Positions 1 to 4,891 of a DNA stretch of 5,058 bases are shown piece by piece; within the stretch, counting starts at the first letter, position 1; the number at the start of each line of letters is the position of its first letter. This DNA comes from Methanothrix sp. (lineage in GTDB: Archaea > Halobacteriota > Methanosarcinia > Methanotrichales > Methanotrichaceae), in NCBI GenBank assembly GCA_028708055.1, contig JAQVZT010000211.1, positions 1 through 5,058 on the forward strand, given 5' to 3'. The translations under genes and the position numbers were made by a program. Below the pieces are notes generated by a model that was not told the origin of the DNA, searched no databases, and worked only from the letters and a program-made list of their open reading frames with translations.

Positions 1-107
1 TGATGGACCACGCTGATGATGTTGGCCTTGTTGTCCTTAAAGGGCTGCAAGGCCAAGAGAAGCTGACCTGGTACATCCTGTAGCTCTAAATCCATGGAAA
101 GTCGCAT
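1..107 (-). CDS. ACT-domain protein, N-terminal fragment (runs off left edge)
   Basis: The first 35 codons are visible and the gene continues past base 1. The translation begins MRLSMDLELQDVPGQLLLAL and continues with an NIISVVH segment. This is the classic first strand, turn and helix of an ACT domain: a beta strand (LSMDLEL), then the DVPGQL turn that usually lines the ligand site, then a helix, then a second strand (NIISVVH). ACT domains bind amino acids and regulate enzymes. In methanogens a small stand-alone ACT protein of this type often lies just upstream of homoserine dehydrogenase, but that partner is outside the window and the link is inference. The ATG at 107 is preferred because GAGG lies 6 nt upstream (117-114). 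An in-frame ATG at 119 would add MRNA but would place the ribosome site inside the gene. The family call is good; the exact role is not determined. Confidence 0.8.
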   Translation of the reverse strand, partial: MRLSMDLELQDVPGQLLLALQPFKDNKANIISVVH

Positions 108-118
108 AGCATTCCTCA
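108..118 (-). promoter_or_regulatory. Ribosome binding site deciding the ACT-protein start
   Basis: On the minus strand GAGG occupies 117-114, followed by a 6-nt spacer (AATGCT) and ATG at 107. This spacing is ideal for a Shine-Dalgarno site and favours 107 over the in-frame ATG at 119, which overlaps the GAGG itself. Confidence 0.6.
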
Positions 119-150
119 TAATATGATGAACGTGTGCTTCGCTTGATGGC

Positions 151-157
151 AAATAAA
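151..157 (-). promoter_or_regulatory. Possible TATA box for the ACT-protein gene
   Basis: The minus strand reads AAGGTTTATTTGCC here, with TTTATTT at 157-151. A start of transcription about 25 nt downstream would fall near 129, leaving a leader of about 20 nt that includes the GAGG site. The match to the archaeal TTTATATA consensus is partial, so this is only a candidate. Confidence 0.3.
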
Positions 158-218
158 CCTTGTGCAGAGCATGAGCGGACCTTTGCAGGCGGAATCCTAG
201 CCATCCAGTCCTTCCCTT

Positions 219-255
219 GAGATGATATGCTTGACTCTCCAACTGATATGATCTC
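219..255. repeat. Imperfect inverted repeat in the intergenic region
   Basis: The arms GAGATGATATG (219-229) and GATATGATCTC (245-255) are inverted complements at 9 of 11 positions, separated by 15 nt. The element lies between the end of the large exported-protein gene and the candidate ACT-gene promoter. It could be a regulator site, a transcript hairpin, or chance in an ATGAT-rich stretch. Confidence 0.3.
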
Positions 256-266
256 GGCGTTCATAT

Positions 267-282
267 GATGATTCGATGATTC
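267..282. repeat. Tandem 8-bp repeat (GATGATTC x2)
   Basis: Two perfect adjacent copies of GATGATTC lie in the 222-nt intergenic region (108-329). Apart from this repeat, the nearby inverted repeat and the candidate promoter, that region holds nothing recognisable as a gene. Confidence 0.4.
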
Positions 283-329
283 CAAGTCTATGCAAATTCT
301 TTATGGGATTGCGGTCAATTTGTCCTGGA

Positions 330-2516
330 TCAAATGCTGGACAATTTGCGTATTGCCTGCTCTACGAAACCGCTTGGCATTTCTGAGACGATATTGGAAT
401 CCTGCATGAATATGACATTAATTGGCTTGGACTGATTATCCAGAACCAGCTTTATGGTATAGTCTCTCTTGCTGTAGAACAGTTCTCTTCGGATCTCATA
501 TTCTCCGACATAGCTTGCCGAGTCAGGATCGTTCCGATACCATCTTTCCCTCGTTCCGGCACTGACGCTTTCAATTGGTATGTGGTTATAATTAAACTCT
601 CTTGCGGAGATTTCATCGAAGAATTTCTCGCTTGATGTATTTTCATAGGCGGGAGGGGCCTCTACTCTCGGATTGGCTAAAATCTTTAAAATTTTACTAT
701 CATCATAATTATCCTTTCCATTATGCATTCCATCGATGACCTGGACCTCTATTTCATTTGAACCCTCTATCATTAGGATCTCTGCTGTGTTTTTATCGGA
801 CCAATCCCTGGCTATCTGGCTGTTATGCAAGAACCTGTAATAAATCGGATCGTTCTCTGGATCACTTGCCTCCGCTGCAAAAGATACTTTCTGGTCAGAA
901 TAGATCTGGTCTGTGGCTGGAATGATGCTTTCTATATATGGCATTGCATTTTCGGGATGGACAAGAGATATCGCTGGTTCTATAACTGGTTCTATAACTG
1001 GTTCTTCAGACGCTGCTGGTTCTGGTTGTTTTGAAACTTCTCTCTCAATACTTGCCGGGACCGAAAATGATTGCGATTCTGCGACTTGTGTTTTATTGGC
1101 AGGCGGTTGCGTCGCTGCTGGAGACGCTTTTATGGAAATCGCTATTCTGCAATCATCGCTATTTTGTCTGGCATCAGACCCGCTTATTACCATATCTGAT
1201 TCTGCAACATCTTTGTCTCCTGCCTGAGCATACAGGCTCAACTTAGAGCTGGCGATACCATTTTTGCTGTCTATATGCACTACACTTGGATCTATACTTG
1301 CAGTGATGCCAGGCACATCGCTCGCGCTCAGATCAATTATCCCTTCGTATCCACCGATTCCTTCTATCGTTACCTCACAGTTCTTGCTTTCTCCCGGCTT
1401 AAGCTGCAAGCTGCCAAATTGCGAGTGGACCCTGAAAGATTCCTTTTGGCCTTCAATGGCCACCATTATCGAGCAATTTGCCGAATAGCCGTCCTCTCCG
1501 AGAGCATTGACCACAACGTAATATGATACTCCGGCAATAGCATCGGCACTTGCATGCAATTTGAGGTTTGATCTATAACTTGTCGAATATGCAGACAGGT
1601 CCACCACGGGCTCATCTATCTCTGCGCCAATGATATCTTTTGGGTATTTTGCTACCCTTAATTTTATCTTACCGGTATAATTGTTTACGCCCGTCAATTC
1701 AATTGATGATAGTGAATCATTGCCTATTACGACTTCCACCACAGGAGGATTGGGCAAGATAATAAAATACCTATCAGCATCAATCTTCAAACTCAAATTG
1801 CAGTAAGCTGTCCTCCTGTCAGCACCTGTGCCAAAGATGGAAAGATTATATGTCCCGGGCCTGGTTTCGGGATTGGCCTTTAGAAGCAGTGTAGTCTGCG
1901 CTGCACCAGGCAGCGATCCGGACGGGTCAAATGCCGGTACAATTCCCGCCGGAAGGCCCAGAGCCTCAAAAGTGATCGGCTGCAAATAATCAGGATTGCG
2001 GATTATTCGCACAGGGATCGCAACTGTTTCGTTTTGCTTCATAGTGATTTCTGCAGCGCTCTCTACCAGCTGGAAATATCTGGTGGCAACAATTTCCAGA
2101 TCAATTTCCAACCTCTCGGTTTCGCCAAAAGGCCCAACACCATGGAGAGCCATCTTCTTACTGCCTTCTGTAGTATTATTATCGGCTCGTAATGTTGCAT
2201 TTGAATAAAACGGTGGACTTCCTGATTTGGGTTGCAGCGATACATTCAATCCTGCTGGCACCTCGACGGCATCCAGACTGATCTTGCCTATGGGCGTGGC
2301 TCCAAGAATGCTATAGCCAAAGCCTCCGCTTATCGTCAAGTTAAGGCTTTGGCTTTCGCCTTTGCTGATCTCGAGAATCTGATTTGCGCCCAGGCCATCT
2401 GCGGATAAATGAAAGCCGAACTGCAGAGATAGAAGCGCAAGCAATACCGCCACAGCTGTTGCGCTCAAAAGAGAAGCTCTATGCGTTCTCAGGAATGCAC
2501 TATCTTGTCGCTTCAT
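330..2516 (-). CDS. Large exported multi-domain Ig-like protein (728 aa)
   Basis: This is a predicted cell-surface or secreted protein of unknown function. Residues 1-14 are basic (K2, R3, R10, R13), and 15-36 form a hydrophobic signal sequence or signal anchor. Four related Ig-like modules of about 100 residues follow: roughly 47-143, 147-245, 249-355 and 360-463. They share the pattern of a GES-like or polar strand, a GY/NY turn, a [LV]PAG[IL] segment, an S/T-L-L strand and a closing strand. Modules 2-4 resemble the NEW3/COG1470-type repeats with GLPAG and PGTYNLS. A Pro/Glu linker (about 464-520) contains EPVIEPVIEP. A fifth Ig-like module (about 525-616) carries SDPENDPIYYRF and QVIDGMHNGKDNYDD, a style common in Methanosarcinales surface proteins. 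A charged tail domain of about 110 residues was not recognised. I count about 13 N-X-S/T sequons. No C-terminal membrane anchor or sorting motif is seen. The ATG at 2516 overlaps the upstream stop as ATGA and has GAGG 5 nt upstream. A role in adhesion or as an envelope component is inference. Confidence 0.85.
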   Translation of the reverse strand: MKRQDSAFLRTHRASLLSATAVAVLLALLSLQFGFHLSADGLGANQILEISKGESQSLNLTISGGFGYSILGATPIGKISLDAVEVPAGLNVSLQPKSGSPPFYSNATLRADNNTTEGSKKMALHGVGPFGETERLEIDLEIVATRYFQLVESAAEITMKQNETVAIPVRIIRNPDYLQPITFEALGLPAGIVPAFDPSGSLPGAAQTTLLLKANPETRPGTYNLSIFGTGADRRTAYCNLSLKIDADRYFIILPNPPVVEVVIGNDSLSSIELTGVNNYTGKIKLRVAKYPKDIIGAEIDEPVVDLSAYSTSYRSNLKLHASADAIAGVSYYVVVNALGEDGYSANCSIMVAIEGQKESFRVHSQFGSLQLKPGESKNCEVTIEGIGGYEGIIDLSASDVPGITASIDPSVVHIDSKNGIASSKLSLYAQAGDKDVAESDMVISGSDARQNSDDCRIAISIKASPAATQPPANKTQVAESQSFSVPASIEREVSKQPEPAASEEPVIEPVIEPAISLVHPENAMPYIESIIPATDQIYSDQKVSFAAEASDPENDPIYYRFLHNSQIARDWSDKNTAEILMIEGSNEIEVQVIDGMHNGKDNYDDSKILKILANPRVEAPPAYENTSSEKFFDEISAREFNYNHIPIESVSAGTRERWYRNDPDSASYVGEYEIRRELFYSKRDYTIKLVLDNQSKPINVIFMQDSNIVSEMPSGFVEQAIRKLSSI
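975..1004. repeat. In-frame 12-bp tandem repeat encoding the EPVI linker
   Basis: TGGTTCTATAAC occurs twice head to tail (975-986 and 987-998), followed by a half copy TGGTTC (999-1004). Read on the minus strand it encodes the EPVIEPVIEP part of the Pro/Glu linker between the fourth and fifth Ig-like modules. Because the unit is a multiple of three, copy-number changes would alter linker length without shifting the frame. Confidence 0.8.
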
Positions 2517-3292
2517 AGCAGCCTCGCCGCATAGATCAATCCCGTTTCTTTCAATGCATCATCCCCTGGCACCCTCTCAAGCCCCAACTTCCTGGCCAGC
2601 TTCGCAGCCTTCTCCTCGCCGAAGTAAATCTGCATGCCTTTGAGGCGCAGCAGGAGGAGAAATAACTCCTCCAGCTCCGCCTCGTCCCTTGCGTCATCAA
2701 AGAGCTGGTCCAGCTGCTTCTTGGCACCGGCATCCTCCTTGATTCTCGAAGACAATTCCGTTATCCTGGCCCTCATTTTTTCGTCGGCTGAGCATATGGG
2801 AAAACTGTTGACCTTTTTCTGCTCCTCGCATATGAGCAGATTCATTTTGGACAGATAGAGCGCGGCTATGCACACCTGCGGTTTTGCGGAATGGATACGG
2901 CAGCCCGGCAGAGCAGGATCATAAAAAGGACATGCTTCTCCCGCGTTTTTCTTGAGCATCCTTGCCGATCCCACAAGCTTGCCCTTCAGCTCATGGGGCC
3001 TGGTATAGTCCTTCATGAACCTCTTCAGGGAGACGCCCAGGTACCGGGCGATCCTTCGGCAGTCATCGATGGAAACGGCAATGACCTTTTCCTCCCGGCA
3101 GCATCGGCCGCATCTATCGCAAACGAACAGCAGGTTCAGTGCAGTGTTTGCCAGGAAATAGGGCTCGAATTCCGGGGAGATCATCCCGTCCATCTCAGAT
3201 ATGACCTGATCCAGATTCCTGAGCCCACCACTCGGGACTAGATCTTTCAGGGCCTGCATGGCTCTTATGCCTCGATCGATCTCTTCTCTCAA
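2513..3292 (-). CDS. YkgJ/UPF0153-type CxxCxxCC cysteine-cluster protein (259 aa)
   Basis: This is a predicted cytosolic metal- or Fe-S-binding protein of the YkgJ (CxxCxxCC) family, whose biochemical role is poorly defined. The signature CDRCGRCC lies at residues 58-65 (C58, C61, C64, C65). It is followed by CPFYD (C121), GCRIHSAKPQVC (C131, C141) and later cysteines at 155 and 167. This reproduces the family order of CxxCxxCC, CPF and CxIY/H...RPxxC. The N-terminal 50 residues and the helical C-terminal 85 residues, rich in Glu, Lys and Leu, lie outside the core and were not recognised. The start is TTG at 3292, the only usable start before an in-frame stop upstream; an in-frame ATG at 3259 (MQALKDL) is the alternative. 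The TTG would overlap by 4 nt the end of the read-through frame of the upstream phosphoesterase, which favours it. The gene overlaps the downstream exported-protein gene by 4 nt, so both are probably co-translated from one transcript. Confidence 0.85.
   Translation of the reverse strand: MREEIDRGIRAMQALKDLVPSGGLRNLDQVISEMDGMISPEFEPYFLANTALNLLFVCDRCGRCCREEKVIAVSIDDCRRIARYLGVSLKRFMKDYTRPHELKGKLVGSARMLKKNAGEACPFYDPALPGCRIHSAKPQVCIAALYLSKMNLLICEEQKKVNSFPICSADEKMRARITELSSRIKEDAGAKKQLDQLFDDARDEAELEELFLLLLRLKGMQIYFGEEKAAKLARKLGLERVPGDDALKETGLIYAARLL
2517..2525 (-). promoter_or_regulatory. Ribosome binding site for the exported Ig-like protein
   Basis: On the minus strand GAGG lies at 2525-2522, followed by CTGCT and the ATG at 2516. 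The site sits inside the last codons of the upstream cysteine-cluster gene, and the start overlaps that gene's TGA as ATGA. This is the usual arrangement for translational coupling. Confidence 0.6.
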
Positions 3293-3342
3293 ACCTTGAT
3301 CACATCCCTGAATATTTCCCTGGCCACCTCAAGTTTGCCGTT
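3289..3342 (-). other. Coding-like in-frame extension after the phosphoesterase stop
   Basis: The phosphoesterase frame stops at TAA (3345-3343). The same frame then continues open for 17 codons reading NGKLEVAREIFRDVIKV before a TGA at 3291-3289. The peptide looks like an amphipathic helix rather than random sequence. Its TGA overlaps the TTG start of the next gene as TTGA, the same 4-nt geometry as the ATGA junction further down the cluster. The observation is direct. That it is a lost or read-through C-terminus of the phosphoesterase is inference; a sequencing error at the TAA is equally possible. Confidence 0.45.
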
Positions 3343-4029
3343 TTAAAACTGGATAAGTTTTACATCTATGCCGTTACCAATATCGATGAGCGCCCCAAAT
3401 CCCCGACGCATCTCTCCCACATTGACAATCCTGGTGGTGCCGATGAGGCCTATTCCCATCGCTTCATGGATATGCCCGCAGAGAAGAAGGTCCGGCTGAT
3501 GCTCCTCTACGAAACGGCGCAGGCCGACCGATCCTGAGCTCTCCCCATTGTAAAGAGTATCTTGCACTCCCCGAGGCGGCTGATGGACGATTATTATCTT
3601 GATTTTTGTATCGGCAATTTTCGGATAGATCGCTTTCAGGTTCTCATAAACCTCGCGATCCTGATGATAGTAGCGGGCTGGGTCTCCCAGACGCCTGTGG
3701 TCTTTCGCCACAATTCCGCCCATGCCCATGAAGCCCAGGCCAGCATAGCGGCAAGCGGATCGATGGAGCATTTGCAGTCCCGCCTGCACCCATAGATCGG
3801 ACACCACGTCCCTGTGGTCCATATTTCCGGGAACGATTAGCACTGGAGCGCCCAGGCTGGCCAGAGATAGAGCTGCTGGACGGGACGACTCCCTGCTGCC
3901 GCCGTTGTGCAGATCCCCGCAAAAGACGATGAGGTCGGCATCAATACCCTCCAGCCTGCTCAGCATATCGATGCGGTCATGCAGATCCGCCAGCCCCAAA
4001 ATCCGAAGATGTCCCATTGCTCCGGCCAT
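3343..4029 (-). CDS. Calcineurin-like metallophosphoesterase (228 aa)
   Basis: This is a predicted cytosolic binuclear-metal phosphoesterase that hydrolyses an unknown phosphoester. All five core motifs are present in order: DLHDR (residues 15-19), GDLH (38-41), GNMDH (68-72), HQPPRG (149-154) and GHIHE (185-189), followed by NVGE (203-206). Metal ligands expected from the family are D15, H17, D39, N69, H149, H185 and H187. The length is normal for compact single-domain members. The start is ATG at 4029 after a weak leader; an internal ATG at 4017 (MGHLRIL) is an alternative, since the conserved fold begins at HLRILGLADLH. It is the first gene of the minus-strand cluster. The stop is an in-frame TAA after KLIQF, and the sequence behind it still looks coding, so the natural C-terminus may be longer. 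No signal peptide or membrane segment is seen. Confidence 0.88.
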   Translation of the reverse strand: MAGAMGHLRILGLADLHDRIDMLSRLEGIDADLIVFCGDLHNGGSRESSRPAALSLASLGAPVLIVPGNMDHRDVVSDLWVQAGLQMLHRSACRYAGLGFMGMGGIVAKDHRRLGDPARYYHQDREVYENLKAIYPKIADTKIKIIIVHQPPRGVQDTLYNGESSGSVGLRRFVEEHQPDLLLCGHIHEAMGIGLIGTTRIVNVGEMRRGFGALIDIGNGIDVKLIQF

Positions 4030-4040
4030 ATTCTACCGGA

Positions 4041-4050
4041 TATCTTTAAG
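4041..4050 (+). promoter_or_regulatory. Candidate TATA element for the small exported-protein gene
   Basis: The stretch TATCTTTAAG lies about 40 nt before the ATG at 4087. Initiation about 25 nt downstream would start the transcript near 4071, just ahead of the GAGG at 4076-4079. The better-looking ATATAAATA at 4061-4069 is too close to the start codon to serve this strand unless the transcript is essentially leaderless, which the ribosome site argues against. Confidence 0.3.
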
Positions 4051-4060
4051 CGTCAGGATG

Positions 4061-4067
4061 ATATAAA
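4061..4067 (-). promoter_or_regulatory. TATA box of the phosphoesterase cluster
   Basis: Read on the minus strand this is TTTATAT, close to the archaeal TATA consensus, 32 nt before the ATG at 4029. Initiation about 25 nt downstream gives a leader of roughly 8-10 nt. It is the best TATA box in the window and the likely promoter for all three minus-strand genes. Confidence 0.5.
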
Positions 4068-4075
4068 TAGAATAC

Positions 4076-4086
4076 GAGGATGAACC
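4076..4086 (+). promoter_or_regulatory. Ribosome binding site of the small exported-protein gene
   Basis: GAGG at 4076-4079, within a longer GAGGATGA, lies 7 nt before the ATG at 4087. It supports that start, which also gives a complete signal peptide. Confidence 0.6.
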
Positions 4087-4683
4087 ATGAAATATTCAAC
4101 ATTAATACTGATCGGCATGGTATTCCTGCTAAGCATTGTTGCGTTAGCATCCCATGCGGGCGCTGAGTGCACATCCTGCATGAAAGAGGGCGACTGGAGC
4201 CAGAGTGCCAACGCCTTTATCAATGGCCAGCCCATGAGCGACGATCCGATTCCATTCGGTCCAAAAGCAGAAAGACAGACCACCTCGCAATTCGAGAAGC
4301 AGGATAAAGCCACAGGCTCGGCAGGACAGAGCGGCGCCTCTGCCGCAGCAGAGCTGATTCTCAAGACCATCAATGCTACTCCTGCTCAGGCATATCAGGC
4401 AAGCACCGTAAAGATCACAGCCACTTTTGCCCTGAATGGGTCCACGGAAGAACAGAAGGAATTGCAGCTCACAGCCGCAGCAACCATCAAGGATTCTACG
4501 GGCAAAGAGGTAGATAAGCTCAATCTGATTCAGACATCAGAAAATGAGTACTCTAAAGATTGGACGGTTAATGTTCCGCCAGGCATTTACAGCGTGGATA
4601 TCGCCGCATCATCTCTGGAGGCGGCAGGAACCTTCGCCGATGCTGCGCAAATCGAGGTAGTTGCCTCAGGAAATGCCAGCTAG
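4087..4683 (+). CDS. Small exported protein with CxxC motif and Ig-like C-terminal half (198 aa)
   Basis: The function is not recognised. Residues 1-26 form a clear signal peptide: K2, a hydrophobic core LILIGMVFLLSIVALA, and AGA before the likely cleavage at about A26. The mature protein would start ECTSCMKEGDW, with a CxxC pair at C28 and C31 and no other cysteine. This is not a lipobox. Residues 33-65 (GDWSQSANAFINGQP, then DDPIPFGPK) form a distinct segment. A Gln/Ser/Ala/Gly-rich linker of about 65-88 follows. Residues 90-193 alternate short beta-like strands (STVKITATF, LQLTAAATI, NEYSKDWTV, GIYSVDIAA, AAQIEVV) consistent with an Ig-like beta sandwich. Sequons are NAT (96) and NGS (117). 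There is no C-terminal anchor, so secretion or envelope association is inferred. It is transcribed divergently from the phosphoesterase cluster across 57 nt. Codon usage looks similar to the neighbours. Confidence 0.8.
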   Translation: MKYSTLILIGMVFLLSIVALASHAGAECTSCMKEGDWSQSANAFINGQPMSDDPIPFGPKAERQTTSQFEKQDKATGSAGQSGASAAAELILKTINATPAQAYQASTVKITATFALNGSTEEQKELQLTAAATIKDSTGKEVDKLNLIQTSENEYSKDWTVNVPPGIYSVDIAASSLEAAGTFADAAQIEVVASGNAS

Positions 4684-4701
4684 GCAATCCTGTGGCATTA
4701 A

Positions 4702-4717
4702 ACTTTTTAAAACATTT
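4702..4717 (+). terminator. T-tract terminator after the small exported-protein gene
   Basis: T5 (4704-4708) and T4 (4714-4717) lie about 20-35 nt after the TAG stop. Archaeal transcription commonly ends at such T-runs without a strong hairpin. A further T5 at 4754-4758 could act as a backup. Confidence 0.4.
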
Positions 4718-4730
4718 TGATAAAGCAGTG

Positions 4731-4735
4731 AAAAA
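4731..4735 (-). terminator. T-tract terminator downstream of tRNA-Ala
   Basis: On the minus strand the A5 run at 4731-4735 reads as T5, about 66 nt past the tRNA 3' end, and an earlier T4 lies at 4787-4784. Together they could end the aEF-1beta/tRNA transcript and meet the converging transcript from the other side. Confidence 0.3.
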
Positions 4736-4760
4736 TAGACTTTCCTTCTGCATTTTTCGA

Positions 4761-4782
4761 TAGGATTTTAATAGGATTTTAA
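4761..4782. repeat. Tandem 11-bp repeat (TAGGATTTTAA x2)
   Basis: Two perfect adjacent copies of TAGGATTTTAA (4761-4771 and 4772-4782) lie in the 117-nt convergent intergenic region between the exported-protein gene and tRNA-Ala. No further copies were noticed in the window. The likely origin is local slippage. Confidence 0.75.
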
Positions 4783-4800
4783 TAAAACTTCATGAGATCA

Positions 4801-4872
4801 TGGACTTGACGGGATTCGAACCCGTGGCCTCCGCCTTGCGAAGGCGGCGATCTACCACTGATCTACAAGCCC
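4801..4872 (-). tRNA. tRNA-Ala (anticodon CGC)
   Basis: A full 72-nt cloverleaf is readable on the minus strand. The acceptor stem is GGGCTTG/CAAGTCC, containing the G3-U70 wobble that identifies alanine tRNAs, with discriminator A73 at 4801. The D arm is GATC-AGTGGTA-GATC. The anticodon stem CCGCC/GGCGG encloses TTCGCAA with anticodon CGC. The variable loop is 5 nt, and the T arm is ACGGG-TTCGAAT-CCCGT. The CCA end is not encoded (TGA follows), so it must be added after transcription. There is no intron. The gene begins 19 nt after the aEF-1beta stop with no well-placed TATA box of its own, so it may be cut out of a shared transcript. It would read GCG codons. Confidence 0.96.
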
Positions 4873-4891
4873 GACTATAAAGATAATGGTT

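Noticed and set aside
3..83. Plus-strand open frame at the left edge that could be the end of a gene
   Set aside because: The opposite strand encodes a recognisable ACT-domain start with a ribosome site; the plus-strand peptide matches no known C-terminus.
37..285. Minus-strand open frame of 82 codons, part of which (MNAEIISVGES) resembles the start of CinA-type proteins
   Set aside because: Only about nine residues resemble CinA and the rest does not. The frame begins at TTG with no ribosome site, and its end overlaps the well-supported ACT-domain gene in another frame.
825..1526. Several plus-strand open frames of 69-104 codons
   Set aside because: They lie antisense inside the 728-residue exported-protein gene, overlap each other and have low-complexity translations such as repeated GSITGS that mirror the linker repeat.
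2634..3241. Plus-strand open frames of 74 and 116 codons opposite the cysteine-cluster gene
   Set aside because: They lack recognisable motifs, and the opposite strand carries a complete family signature.
3562..3922. Open frames on both strands inside the phosphoesterase gene
   Set aside because: The phosphoesterase frame holds all five catalytic motifs; the other frames hold none.
4061..4069. ATATAAATA as a TATA box for the plus-strand gene at 4087
   Set aside because: It is only about 20 nt from the start codon, so initiation would fall at or past the ATG and exclude the good GAGG site. It fits the minus-strand cluster much better.
4053..4373. Minus-strand 106-codon open frame across the divergent promoter and the small exported-protein gene
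   Set aside because: It is antisense to a gene with a clear signal peptide and ribosome site, and it has no plausible start signal or domain.
4568..4753. Minus-strand 61-codon open frame at the end of the small exported-protein gene
   Set aside because: It is half antisense to a real gene and half A/T-rich intergenic sequence, with no recognisable protein features.
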